Under the pieces are notes generated by a model. It ran no database searches. It was not told the origin of the DNA and saw only the letters and a list, made by a program, of their open reading frames with translations. A stretch of 64,000 nucleotides of DNA from Jiella avicenniae (lineage in GTDB: Bacteria > Pseudomonadota > Alphaproteobacteria > Rhizobiales > Rhizobiaceae): contig NZ_JAJUWU010000007.1 in assembly GCF_021390325.1 (NCBI RefSeq), positions 215,621 through 279,620 of the forward strand. The letters are read 5' to 3'. The position numbers were made by a program, and so were the translations under genes. This document shows positions 19,575 to 28,658 of the stretch, in pieces; position 1 is the stretch's first letter, and the number at the start of each line of letters is the position of its first letter.

Positions 19575-20468
19575 TTACTCGACGCTCAGCGGCTGGTCCC
19601 AGCGCGTCACCGCGACGGCCCGTTCGATCGGCGACAGAAGCTGCGGGTCGGTCACCAGCTGGCGGACCCCGTGGGCGTGGCTCTCGTGGAAGACGTTGTC
19701 CTTTTCGGCCCAGCGATGGAGCGAGGAAATGTCGAGCCTGGCGCATTGCGGTCGCACGCTCCAGGTGACCTGGAGGGGCGAACAGGTCGCCTGGTCGTAT
19801 TTCGGCCCGGTGGTCGAGCCGAGGTAGACCACCGGTGTCCCCGTGCCCTGCGGCAAGGCGGGCGGCTGGTGGTATCCGGCGCCCTCCTTGCTGTGGGAGG
19901 CGAAGGATTCGAAGTCGAGCGCCGCGGGATCGTTGACGACCAGGAAGGTCTGCGCCTCGACCCTGAGGGCCGGGTTCGAACAGCTCTTGCTGAGGCAGGA
20001 GCCGAGACCTTCGCCGGGGCCGACGTCGCAGGAGGAGAAGACCCAGTGGACCTCGATCGTGTCGCCCGGCTTCACCCCCTTGAACGGGCCGAAGCCGTGG
20101 GCGGGATCCTCGAGTTCGTCGGCGCTCAGCCGGTCGCTGTCGTTGCACTTGTAGCCGCCATGCTCGCCGCCGCCGGCGGAGATCGAGAAGCCCGACGCCT
20201 TGTGTTCGGCATTGGCGTGGAGGTGGAGGTTGCAGAGATTGAGGCTGTCCGCCGCGGGGGCGCGGGCGAACACGCGGGCGTTCAGCCCCTCGAAGGCGCC
20301 GACGTCGCGCGGCGACTGCGGCCCGAAGCCGGTGCAGATCCCGCCTTTCGCGTCGCCTTCGGCGGAGGCGGTCTCGTGCCTCGCATCGCTCGCGGCAGCG
20401 AACGGCACCGATGCCGAACCCGCAACGACCGACAAGCCAAGAACCCAAGCAAAGCTGACGATTTTCAT
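19575..20468 (-). CDS. delta-class (CDCA-like) carbonic anhydrase, secreted
   Basis: A 297-aa exported protein with a signal peptide (about residues 1-26, ending PFAAA). It has no resemblance to alpha, beta or gamma carbonic anhydrases but shows the pattern of the bacterial delta/cadmium-class family: ICTGFGPQSPRD, then NLCNLHLHANAEHKA with His82, His84 and His89, then EVHWVFSSC with His141, plausible metal ligands. Several Cys pairs suggest periplasmic disulphides. If correct it interconverts CO2 and bicarbonate in the periplasm. It sits alone between two tRNA genes. The family call is from motif memory and could not be checked by search. Confidence 0.7.
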   Translation of the reverse strand: MKIVSFAWVLGLSVVAGSASVPFAAASDARHETASAEGDAKGGICTGFGPQSPRDVGAFEGLNARVFARAPAADSLNLCNLHLHANAEHKASGFSISAGGGEHGGYKCNDSDRLSADELEDPAHGFGPFKGVKPGDTIEVHWVFSSCDVGPGEGLGSCLSKSCSNPALRVEAQTFLVVNDPAALDFESFASHSKEGAGYHQPPALPQGTGTPVVYLGSTTGPKYDQATCSPLQVTWSVRPQCARLDISSLHRWAEKDNVFHESHAHGVRQLVTDPQLLSPIERAVAVTRWDQPLSVE

Positions 20469-20782
20469 GCAAACGCCCTTCGATTACGCGTCCCGTGAAG
20501 CCGACCGGGACCGGGCTACGGCATCGCCCTTAGAAAACCGTTGAACGGGAGGACGATTCTGTCTCGGTCGACTGATGTTCTTCCTGGATCGATCTGCCGG
20601 CGAAGCTTCGCTTTTGCACGACGACTGTCGCGAGCGCGGCGAAGCACCCGGCCATGGCGGGTGGACCCGACGCTCGCGCTTCCGCGCAAAGGCGAGAATC
20701 ACGCCGCGCCCGGCTTTTCCTCAAAGAAGCGACCCGGATGGGGTTGCAAAAAACCCATGCCCGAGCCTATGACAGCGCCATC
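20469..20782. other. 314-bp intergenic region upstream of tRNA-Ser
   Basis: Contains the upstream regions of the carbonic anhydrase gene (minus) and tRNA-Ser (plus). Only unconvincing Arg/Ser-rich reading frames are present; no gene is called. Confidence 0.6.
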
Positions 20783-20872
20783 GGAGAGGTGGCCGAGTGG
20801 TCGAAGGCGCTCCCCTGCTAAGGGAGTATACCGGAGACGGTATCGAGGGTTCGAATCCCTTCCTCTCCGCCA
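20783..20872 (+). tRNA. tRNA-Ser (GCU)
   Basis: A 90-nt class II tRNA starting GGAGAGGTGGCCGAGTGG with a long variable arm and encoded 3' CCA. The anticodon loop CTGCTAA gives GCU (serine AGC/AGU). An integrase gene begins about 85 bp downstream, so the 3' end probably serves as an integration site. Confidence 0.95.
20846..20872. other. putative attL at tRNA-Ser 3' end
   Basis: The T-arm and acceptor end of tRNA-Ser immediately precede a tyrosine integrase in the usual orientation for island integration. The exact core is not defined because the matching attR copy was not found in this window. Confidence 0.55.
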
Positions 20873-20957
20873 ATCAGCTTCTAAGTCATTGATTTCATTT
20901 TACGCCTCATAGCGTAAGGGTTTCGCAATCGCCGCGTGGTACACAAAGGTGGTACAC

Positions 20958-22511
20958 ATGGTGTTGCAGATGGCCCGTCCTTGGAAGCATCCGAACAGCG
21001 GCGTCTATTATATTCGCGTCCGCGTGCCGACCGATCTGGTCGGCCTCGTCGGGCGGAGACTCGAGAAGCAGTCGCTTCGGACGAAGGACGTCGGCGAAGC
21101 GCGGGTGCGCTTTTCGAAGTCGATGGCCGAAATCACCGAACGGTGGTCGAATCTTCGGGCTGGCCTCGTTCGTCCGACTTACGAGCAGATGAACGCCTAC
21201 AGCTCGGACTTCTTCAAGACCTACTGCCAGGAGATCGAGACTGGCCGATGGTCGCCATTCTGGGACGAGGCCTTCGGAGCGATCGCCGCCCAGTTCATCG
21301 AGCAGCCTGACGACGTTGCCGTCCATCAGGAGTTCCGACGGCATTGCGGTGACCAGATCAACACGTACTTCACCAGCCGCGGCATCCGGATCGCTCCGGA
21401 GATGCAGGGTGCTGTTGATCTGCGAATCGCGAAAGCGATTGTCGATGCCATTGGGGTCCGCACGAGACGCATCCTCGAGAACGATTATGCGCTCGATCAA
21501 ACGGAAGCCAAGTATCAGCGTCCCGCGTCAGCCGCCTCGAAGTCGAGCCTGAAGCTCGAACAAGCCTTCGAGACCTATGCCGACACGGTCAGCCTGTCGG
21601 CTGCGACACGAAAGCGCTGGCTGCCGGCACTTCGTACGCTGACCGCACATAGCGGCGTCGACGATCTTGCGCGGATTACCGACACCCATGTCAGCGGCTG
21701 GATCGAATGGCTGCGTTCAGAAGGCAAGGCACAGCGGACGATCAAAGATGTTTATCTCGCCTCGGCCAAGGCGTTGTTCCGCTACTATGTCGGCGAGCGG
21801 AAGCTGTCCGCCAATCCGATCGAGGGCTTCAGCGTCAGGGTCCCGAAGCGGCGGACGCTTCGAGGGCCAGGGCTGACCGACGCTGAAGTCGAGATGATCC
21901 TCCACGGCACGCGGCAGACGCCGCCGGCCAAGCTCGCACCCTGCCATGTCGATGCCAGGAGATGGGTGCCTTGGCTTGCTCTCTACACCGGCGCCCGCGT
22001 TAACGAGTTGACCCAGCTTCGGAAAGCAGATGTCGCTCTTGTCGACGGCATCTGGTCGCTGACCATCACGCCCGAGGCCGGTAGTGTGAAGAACTATAAG
22101 GTCCGGGTGGTGCCGCTGCACGAGCATCTGATCGACCAAGGGTTCGTCGAGTTCGTGCATAGCTGTCGACGGTCGACGCTCTTCTATACGAGTGACCACA
22201 AGTCCGGGAAAGCGGTGCTCACACCGTACAAGAAGATGGGCGAGAACCTCGCAGCCTGGATCCGCGAGCTCGGCGTTTCTGATCCAAACGTCGCCCCGAA
22301 TCATGGCTTCCGCCATCGGTTTAAAACCGTCGCGCGTCGCGTTGGGATGGACGCTGAGGTCCGGGACTATCTCCAAGGTCATGCGCCCAGGACTGAGGGC
22401 GAACAATACGGCGAGTTTCCGACCACGATCCTGAAGTCCGCGATCGACCTCATTCCGGTTTGTGAAGACGCGGCACCTCTTGCAGCACGCGAGAATATCG
22501 AGACACCCTGA
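20958..22511 (+). CDS. tyrosine recombinase/integrase of a genomic island
   Basis: A roughly 517-aa phage-type integrase. The N-terminus (MARPWKHPNSGVYYIRVRVP) is the DUF6538-like arm seen in alphaproteobacterial island integrases. The core-binding domain covers about residues 190-280 and the catalytic domain contains Arg about 347 (TGARVNEL), a Lys in SVKNYKVRVVP, the H-x-x-R box HGFRHR near 450 and the nucleophile Tyr near 483 (EQYGEF). Start choices are GTG 20949, ATG 20958 (AAAGG 8 nt ahead) and ATG 20970. Placement next to tRNA-Ser indicates site-specific insertion of the DNA to its right. Confidence 0.92.
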   Translation: MVLQMARPWKHPNSGVYYIRVRVPTDLVGLVGRRLEKQSLRTKDVGEARVRFSKSMAEITERWSNLRAGLVRPTYEQMNAYSSDFFKTYCQEIETGRWSPFWDEAFGAIAAQFIEQPDDVAVHQEFRRHCGDQINTYFTSRGIRIAPEMQGAVDLRIAKAIVDAIGVRTRRILENDYALDQTEAKYQRPASAASKSSLKLEQAFETYADTVSLSAATRKRWLPALRTLTAHSGVDDLARITDTHVSGWIEWLRSEGKAQRTIKDVYLASAKALFRYYVGERKLSANPIEGFSVRVPKRRTLRGPGLTDAEVEMILHGTRQTPPAKLAPCHVDARRWVPWLALYTGARVNELTQLRKADVALVDGIWSLTITPEAGSVKNYKVRVVPLHEHLIDQGFVEFVHSCRRSTLFYTSDHKSGKAVLTPYKKMGENLAAWIRELGVSDPNVAPNHGFRHRFKTVARRVGMDAEVRDYLQGHAPRTEGEQYGEFPTTILKSAIDLIPVCEDAAPLAARENIETP

Positions 22512-22707
22512 TCACCAGGTCCTTTCACGAGCTCAACTGCGATCGTGGCGCCGGCCGACAGGAGTCCCACGAAATACCGACACGGCCTCTCACGCAGGAT
22601 TTTCGAGACCCCCCAACTGCCCCGTTAGTCCGACACCAGGTAACACTTTTCCGAAGATAGAAAACACCATTCACGCTTGCGAAAACAGATTGTAATCAGC
22701 TTCCTGC

Positions 22708-22745
22708 GATGACGTCGTCATTGAATTGACAATGACGACGTCATC
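22708..22745. repeat. perfect 16-bp inverted repeat with 6-nt loop
   Basis: GATGACGTCGTCATTG (22708-22723) is followed by AATTGA and then its exact reverse complement (22730-22745). No T-run follows, so it is less likely a terminator than an operator or a structured RNA. It lies about 60 bp before the small gene at 22806. Confidence 0.8.
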
Positions 22746-22805
22746 TTCCTAGGAGCAGGAGGACGAACGCTAGAATCGTTGTTGTCATATGCCGGAGGGG
22801 CCAAT

Positions 22806-23150
22806 ATGGACAGGGCAAAAAAGCGAATACGAGAACGGAGCGCCTCATCTCGATACCGTGAAAAGAAGCGTGTGAACGGTATTCCGGCTGATAATCGGAT
22901 TGACCGTGAGATCGCGACGCTATTACTCGGCGACGTCCTCCGGCCTGGTGGCGAAGCAATTGATCAGAGTGTGCTACGCGAGCTCATCAAAGCAGTGGCG
23001 AACAGGTGCACGGCGGCGGCCGAACCGGACGTCGACGAGGCAGCGATAACCACAGCCGTACGTCGACGGATCGACCATTTGCTCCAAGAGAGGTCGTTTG
23101 AGGCGAACGGTTTGACAAAGGAAGTGGAGTCTCCGTCGGAATTCCACTAG
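22806..23150 (+). CDS. hypothetical small basic protein
   Basis: A 114-aa protein with no recognised domain. The first 35 residues are rich in Lys/Arg (MDRAKKRIRERSASSRYREKKR), suggesting nucleic-acid binding; the rest looks alpha-helical, with a possible three-helix body (NRIDREIATLLLGDVL, VLRELIKAVANRC, AAITTAVRRRIDHLL). The start at 22806 is supported by GGAGGGG five nt upstream. The strong inverted repeat ahead of it may be its operator. A DNA-binding or island-excision role is only a guess. Confidence 0.6.
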   Translation: MDRAKKRIRERSASSRYREKKRVNGIPADNRIDREIATLLLGDVLRPGGEAIDQSVLRELIKAVANRCTAAAEPDVDEAAITTAVRRRIDHLLQERSFEANGLTKEVESPSEFH

Positions 23151-23407
23151 CGGCGACTGGATCTCTTATGACCGGCGTAGGTGAAGCCGTGTTCTAGAAT
23201 GCTGAGAGTGGCGTAAGGCCAAGAACATGCCTTTCCAGCGCCAGTTCGGAGAGGGCATCGTCGGTTACATTCGATCATGCATCCCTGCTTCGGCAAGGAT
23301 GCGCCCGACGCCATCTACTTCATCAGGCCGCTGCTGCCAGCGGCATGAAACCTGCAGGCGTTCCGCTTATTGGAACCGGCGAGCCCGTTCAGGCAACCGG
23401 CACTACC

Positions 23408-24022
23408 TCAAGTATGCGACGTGACGCCGGAAGCTCCAAGATCGCGAGGTGAGAAGGGCGGGTTAGTTGTCCGCCCCGATGCCGGCTCAGGGAGAAAGAT
23501 CGGCGATGACGGGCCATTGGTAGAGGGGGGCGCCGAATGGGCGACGTTCTCCTCGGAAGCGTTCCGGCTGAGGGCGATTGCTGGAACCTCTTCTTCGACT
23601 ATGAGAGAAGGAATACCGTCTGCCTGCCGATGCCTGTCGCGCTTCGTTTCATCCATCCCCTCGACCGTCCCCCCCGAGACCTTGGCGGATGCGCGGTTTC
23701 GAATGGGGTCGAATTCAGAGGCTTCGTCCGAAGCCCTCACGTGCTGAACTTCGGTCACTTTCTCGGCATTCTCATGGATGCCGAGCAGGTTTTCGATCAT
23801 GGTCCGGACGTCTGCGCTTCGGACCTTGATCGATGCCTCCTGAAGGATGGCCTCCGCCGTCGGCACATCGCCCCTCTTCAGCAGAGAGGTGGTCGCTTTG
23901 CCGATTTCCGTGATCGCGCGGATCTGAATTTCGCGGACAGCCTGCGTCAGCTTCGCCGCTGCCGCCCTTGCGCGCCTTTCATGCGTGATCTTTTTTTCGG
24001 TCAGCGCGGCGATGCTGGTCAT
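23408..24022 (-). CDS. hypothetical helical protein, last gene of the AAA/M41 cluster
   Basis: A 204-aa protein of unknown function. The N-terminal 100 residues are alanine/charged and probably coiled coil (ITHERRARAAAAKLTQAVRE, with EILQEASIKV-like heptads further on); the C-terminal half is low-complexity, Pro/Ser-rich and likely disordered. The start at 24022 is preceded by AGGAGAT seven nt upstream and is preferred over an upstream ATG. It follows the AAA-M41 protease gene on the same strand after about 230 bp, so it could be a partner or substrate. Confidence 0.6.
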   Translation of the reverse strand: MTSIAALTEKKITHERRARAAAAKLTQAVREIQIRAITEIGKATTSLLKRGDVPTAEAILQEASIKVRSADVRTMIENLLGIHENAEKVTEVQHVRASDEASEFDPIRNRASAKVSGGTVEGMDETKRDRHRQADGIPSLIVEEEVPAIALSRNASEENVAHSAPPSTNGPSSPIFLPEPASGRTTNPPFSPRDLGASGVTSHT

Positions 24023-24256
24023 CAAACGATCTCCTATGCAGTCTCGAATGATGGTTAATGATTCGCTAAGTCGAGTCAAAAGAATTCTTATCTATCTGAT
24101 TGTAGTGGATTTTTTTCTCCCTTGGTCCTGTGCAGAGAGCGTCTTTCGTCCTCTTCGAGAGTGTGGTCGATCTACGACCGAGACGTCGAGCTGGGATCAA
24201 AACGCGCGCGATCCGCTGATGCTGTTTGCATCACTGTCCTTTCGTGAGGCAGAAGG

Positions 24257-26212
24257 TCAGGTGCAGAGAAAGCCCTTTCCGGCCGCGAACCACCGGAGTG
24301 TCTCTTTTGGAAGCACCCTCGTCTCAATAGCTAGGCTCGCGAGCGAGAGGATGGCGTCTCGATTCTTGAGGACCAGAATCGTCGCTTCTCCGTAAAGACG
24401 CCGGAGGCGTGCCTCGATGGTCCCGCGTTCGGAGGCGCCCGGCGCGAGAAATGCCCCGAGCCCGAAAGTTCCTTCGATTTTTCGAAGGATTGTCGCCGCC
24501 GCATCGAGATCGCCGTGTGCTCCGGCGGACGGCACCCCCAGAATGATTTCTTCTGCGGCTCGGCCACAAAGGAGCGGCAGGAGCTGGCGTTCGAAGTCCG
24601 TAAGGCAGGCTTCGTCGGAGCCCCTGGCGTAGAGCACGGATCCCGCGATACCATCTCGTGCTACGAGCGACAGGCACTCCGGCAAAATGCCCGCGAGCAT
24701 CATCGCGATGGCGTGTCCGGATTCATGAACAGCGATACGCCACACGATAGCAGGACTGCGGTTCTCAGGAGGCAGGGCGAGGTCAAGAAGATCGCGTGCC
24801 GTGACAGAACGCCCCTCGCGTCGCGCGATCCTGTTCGCGTCACGTGCGATCCGGGCGACATCGGCACCGGTCAGGGTGCCGGCAAGCGCGGTTGCGACCC
24901 TGCCTATTTCTGATTCGTCGGCGTCGGGGACATAGTCTCGCAGGATCCCGCCGAGCGCCTCGGTATCGGGCATGCCGATGAAGAATCTCCGATCCAGGCG
25001 CCCAGAGCGCATGACTGCTGGATCGAGTCCGCGATCGTCATTGCAGGCGCCGATCAAGACCACGCCTGAGGTTCGCAGACTACCGTCCGCACACTCCAAA
25101 AAAGCATTCACGATCGGGCGGAACCAAGCAGCATGGTCGGATCCGGGATATGCATTGCGGCTCGGCATTGAGTCGATCTCATCGACGAACAGGATGCACG
25201 GCGCGATCTCGACGGCCTTGTCGAAGCTGGCCCGCATCGCCTTGATCAGCGTGCCCATATGCGCTTCACCCGACGCCTGCCATTGGGCATAAGACGTCGC
25301 TATCAAAGGGACCCCGCAGGTCGCAGCGAGAGCAGTTGCAAACCGTGTTTTTCCGGCCCCAGGTGGACCAACTAGCAGCGCTCCGCGATCGACATCGTCC
25401 CAATCGAGCCGGCCCGCCTTATAAGCTTCGATATCCCTAGCGAGATCGAGACCCCATGTAGCCGCATCGCCATAGCCATGTGTCGTGGACAGATGGGGCT
25501 CGGTGGGATGGAGCGGCTCGATGACAGACGGCGTCCGCCAGGTCGTCGCGGAGGATGCCCGCGACGACCGGGCTTCACGCGCGGCCCTTTCTCGATCTGC
25601 GCGATTATGTTGTCTTTCTTCGAGCCAACGCGCCACGCGCAGGCGCCGCAGCCAAGCCACGGCGTCAGCGGGGGTTGAAGCGCGGCTGACCGCGATCGGG
25701 AGAAACGCAGGATCGATCCGCATTGGTCGGAGCGGGCGCGGTTGGCTTGGCCAGATCGCCTGCAACAGGGCCTCTAGATGCTCCAGCGGACACAGATCAA
25801 TCCGAACGTCAGCGAGTAGCGCTGCAAGGCCGCCGGTCGCCTCTCCGCCGTCTTCGAAAATCACGACGTGAGACCAAGAAAGTCTCCTCAGGATGGACGC
25901 GGAATTCGCCCGGTGCGCTCGCAGGTCCTGCGCGGTGCGAATTTCGAGGTTCTGACCAAGGAGCGAGGTCGTTGCGGCACCAGCCGCGTCGACCCACTCG
26001 CTGTCGAGCTTGACGATCGCGCAGATCTTGCGCCCGGTGCGTTCGTGCTGCGCGGCGAAGTCCGACAGCGGCTGAAGCGCCCTTTCGCAAAGCCACTGTG
26101 CGGGTGCCGTGCGTGGATCGGCCTTCACGATGGGCTTCGTCGTCTCGGATAGATCAATGGAGAGATCGTCCAATCCGACCGAACGCTTGGAAATGCGAGA
26201 AAACTTACTCAA
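24257..26212 (-). CDS. soluble AAA+ / M41 (FtsH-like) protease
   Basis: A 651-aa fusion of an uncharacterised N-terminal region (1-245), an AAA+ ATPase module and a zinc peptidase module. Visible are Walker A GPPGAGKT (282-289), Walker B ILFVDEID (340-347), the arginine-finger segment RSGRLDRR (about 402-409), zinc motif HESGH (496-500), the FtsH-like GRAAEEIILG and the third ligand Asp568 in AHGDLDAA. Unlike FtsH it has no N-terminal membrane helices, so it should be cytoplasmic. It is encoded in a mobile island among unknown genes, which suggests regulated proteolysis in a defence or element-maintenance function. Confidence 0.85.
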   Translation of the reverse strand: MSKFSRISKRSVGLDDLSIDLSETTKPIVKADPRTAPAQWLCERALQPLSDFAAQHERTGRKICAIVKLDSEWVDAAGAATTSLLGQNLEIRTAQDLRAHRANSASILRRLSWSHVVIFEDGGEATGGLAALLADVRIDLCPLEHLEALLQAIWPSQPRPLRPMRIDPAFLPIAVSRASTPADAVAWLRRLRVARWLEERQHNRADRERAAREARSSRASSATTWRTPSVIEPLHPTEPHLSTTHGYGDAATWGLDLARDIEAYKAGRLDWDDVDRGALLVGPPGAGKTRFATALAATCGVPLIATSYAQWQASGEAHMGTLIKAMRASFDKAVEIAPCILFVDEIDSMPSRNAYPGSDHAAWFRPIVNAFLECADGSLRTSGVVLIGACNDDRGLDPAVMRSGRLDRRFFIGMPDTEALGGILRDYVPDADESEIGRVATALAGTLTGADVARIARDANRIARREGRSVTARDLLDLALPPENRSPAIVWRIAVHESGHAIAMMLAGILPECLSLVARDGIAGSVLYARGSDEACLTDFERQLLPLLCGRAAEEIILGVPSAGAHGDLDAAATILRKIEGTFGLGAFLAPGASERGTIEARLRRLYGEATILVLKNRDAILSLASLAIETRVLPKETLRWFAAGKGFLCT

Positions 26213-26421
26213 AACGGCTCCTTCGCTTTGATATTCGGCTTCGCCGTGTATGGCGGACCTCGGTCCCGACCTGTCGGGCGAGCGTTAATGGCCCGGGCGG
26301 TCAGTGATTTCGCTAGCTCTGCGGTTCGCGCAGCCTATTGGTCGACCGCACGGCTGGTGCGCTGCATGTCAGATGAAAAACGACGTGATGGCGGACGGAC
26401 AATGTCGCCATGGCCGCACGG

Positions 26422-26799
26422 TTACCTGTCAACGCCGGATGAGTGGACGCTGCAATTAAGGGATGCGCCGAACTGATCGAAGCACAAGCCGTCGACGCGC
26501 CACAGTCGGGAATACGACCGAACCCATCGAGCTTGCGGATCGATGGCGTAAATCCGCGAGGTCACAGCCCTACCCGGTCCCACGAGCGGATGCCCGGTTA
26601 CGATCCCGGCCAGTCGAACCGCGACAGGATCGGCGACGAGAACGACATCGGAGATGAGCGGCGCCGCGGCGAGTTCTTCGGGCGTCGGACCACGCTCCGC
26701 GGCGTACCGGTGGAGATCATCGACGAGGTTCTGGAGCGTCCGCCGATCTTCGGCCTCGGCGCCAAGAAGGATGCCGGGTGCCTGATATGGTGTAGGCAT
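26422..26799 (-). CDS. small protein, DUF6634-like
   Basis: A 125-aa protein. The central stretch PLISDVVLVADPVAVRLAGIVTGHP and the following TSRIYAIDPQARWVRSYSRLWRV recall short DUF6634-type proteins of rhizobial accessory regions, where function is unknown; this assignment is tentative. The start ATG at 26799 overlaps the stop of the upstream gene (TGATG) and has an AAGGAGGAG Shine-Dalgarno, so translation is coupled. Confidence 0.6.
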   Translation of the reverse strand: MPTPYQAPGILLGAEAEDRRTLQNLVDDLHRYAAERGPTPEELAAAPLISDVVLVADPVAVRLAGIVTGHPLVGPGRAVTSRIYAIDPQARWVRSYSRLWRVDGLCFDQFGASLNCSVHSSGVDR

Positions 26800-27167
26800 C
26801 ACTGCTCCTCCTTGACGCTGCTTCCGGCCGTATCGGACGAAGCCAAATCGGCGTCCGAGTCCACACGCAGGTAGTCGAGGACAAGCCGGGCGGTCGGATC
26901 GCCTTCGTCCGCATAGCCCGCGACGTATCGGATCAGGCGCCAGTGTTCGCCCGGCGAGAGGACGCCGAGGTGGCAGAGGCGAATGGCTGCACCGATGATG
27001 GTGGCTGGATCGAAGGCGAGAATATCTGCGGTCGGGCGATCGTCGTCGAAGTCCTGCTCGAAGGTCTCCGCAGTGGCCGGGCCGCGCGAGGTGAGACGCG
27101 TATGCGCGTTGCGATCGGCCGCACGCACATGGTCGGGTTCGCCGTCGTTGTTGTATCTGCTGGTCAT
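26799..27167 (-). CDS. hypothetical acidic protein
   Basis: A 122-aa protein, acidic and with a helical central segment (DPATIIGAAIRLCHLGVLSPG) followed by HWRLIRYVAGYADEGDPTA. No family recognised. It is coupled to the downstream DUF6634-like gene by a TGATG overlap. The start is uncertain because the frame remains open upstream into the next gene; the ATG at 27167 avoids that overlap but has only a weak ribosome site. Confidence 0.55.
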   Translation of the reverse strand: MTSRYNNDGEPDHVRAADRNAHTRLTSRGPATAETFEQDFDDDRPTADILAFDPATIIGAAIRLCHLGVLSPGEHWRLIRYVAGYADEGDPTARLVLDYLRVDSDADLASSDTAGSSVKEEQ

Positions 27168-27360
27168 TTCGTGTGTTCCAATGACGAAAAGAGGCTGGTC
27201 TGGGCGGGCGCCAGAGGCGATCGGGCTTGGTCCGGTTTCCCTTCGAATAGAAATGCCGGGATCGACCGCCAGGACGGCTTCACGATCCGGCAGCGAATGC
27301 CGGATCGTGGGGCAGAGGTCGTGGAAAGCGCTGTGCGTGGACCGGCGCTTTGACGCCTTG

Positions 27361-28413
27361 CTAGTGCATGCGGCGCAGGCCGCTCTGGCGTCGGCGCTCG
27401 GCGATGCCGATGAAGCGCGAGAGATCGACGGGAGGTAATGAAAGCCCTGCGTTGCAAGCGTCCCGTCCCGTAGTCTTGCGATCCTGATCAACGGCGGCGC
27501 CGCTCGATGCGCCCCCATCGCGGTCGTCACCTTCGTCCACGTCCGTCGGGCCGGTGTCAGGAGAGAGCGTTGCGGCAAGCTGGCGGATCGCCGGTCCCAT
27601 CCGGTGGAGGAGCGCGGCGCGGACGGTCTCATCAAGGTGGTCGAGAAAGCGTCGGGAGGGGACACCGAATGCTGCGTCGATCTCGTCGGGCCCCACGGTC
27701 ATGGTCGGCTCGTGGCCGGTTTTTCCGTAGCGATCGATGACGCTTACAGAGACGCTCGCGACGTCATAGCCTGCGGCCAGTAGTGCTCGCCTTGCGGTGA
27801 GGGCGACGATACGCAGGCGGTTGATGGTCTCCGCGCAACGCGTCCCGGAGAAAACGCAGCCACCACGCTTGACCTCATGGATTGACGCGTGTCGCGTGGT
27901 CTCGTCGATGACGACGAGATCAGCGGCCCATGTCCCGATCACGTGCAGGTCGTGCGGCAGGGTTGCCACGACATTCCGCCTGTTTGCCGTGACGAGCTCG
28001 GTCGCGGCTTGTGTCATCGGCAACGGATACTCGCGCAGCACGGTCAGCGCCGGATCCTGACGCAGGACTTCGGCGATCACGTCCGGGATCACCTTTCCGA
28101 CGCGGCTGATGACCGAGCGCAGCATGCTCGCCAGAGACGACATCTCGCCGAGCATGGGATCGGGACCGAGGCTTTCACCCACCGCGATCGCGGCATTGAC
28201 GATCTCGAGTGCGGTCGTTTCGACGAAGGCCACGACCGGATCCGTCCCAGCGTTGCCGGGCACGGCACAGTGCCGGAAAGGCCCGGCGTTGAAGGGGGCG
28301 CAAGGATCGACGCGGGAGTGGCCGGTCCCGTCGGTCTGACTGGTTTGAGCCTCGCGATCGCGATCGGCGAAACGATGGGAGCGGGAAGACGAGGATTTGT
28401 GCGTACGAGCCAT
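27361..28413 (-). CDS. PD-(D/E)XK-nuclease-like protein of unknown function
   Basis: A 350-aa protein with no firm family. In the middle, WAADLVVID (Asp165) followed 15 residues later by IHEVKRGG (Glu180, Lys182) fits the D...E-x-K core of PD-(D/E)XK nucleases, inside a plausible alternating alpha/beta region. The N-terminal 55 residues and C-terminal 60 are low-complexity. The start at 28413 has AGGAG upstream. It is part of the minus-strand series 29471-to-23408. A nuclease role is inferred from motif spacing only. Confidence 0.6.
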   Translation of the reverse strand: MARTHKSSSSRSHRFADRDREAQTSQTDGTGHSRVDPCAPFNAGPFRHCAVPGNAGTDPVVAFVETTALEIVNAAIAVGESLGPDPMLGEMSSLASMLRSVISRVGKVIPDVIAEVLRQDPALTVLREYPLPMTQAATELVTANRRNVVATLPHDLHVIGTWAADLVVIDETTRHASIHEVKRGGCVFSGTRCAETINRLRIVALTARRALLAAGYDVASVSVSVIDRYGKTGHEPTMTVGPDEIDAAFGVPSRRFLDHLDETVRAALLHRMGPAIRQLAATLSPDTGPTDVDEGDDRDGGASSGAAVDQDRKTTGRDACNAGLSLPPVDLSRFIGIAERRRQSGLRRMH

Positions 28414-28658
28414 AGGAACTCCTGCCGGCGAGGCCGGACTCTAAGGGAATAGGAGATAGACCACGCCCGTTCGCACAATCGGTCGCGATCGTGCGGGAGC
28501 TGTGTCTGTTGAGGTGGGAAGCGGCGACCGGGGTCGGGTCGCGGACGGCGTCCGTGAGCAGCGCAAGCTACTTCAGCGAAAGCCCGATTGCCTTCGCTTG
28601 GATTTGCGGCTTGGGGGATCGGAAGCCCAAGGGGTGGTTTGATCCTCGCCGCACGGCC

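Noticed and set aside
27164..27457. 97-codon minus-strand frame between two cluster genes
   Set aside because: It overlaps the end of the PD-(D/E)XK-like gene in another frame, is Arg/Ser/Pro-rich and lacks a ribosome site.
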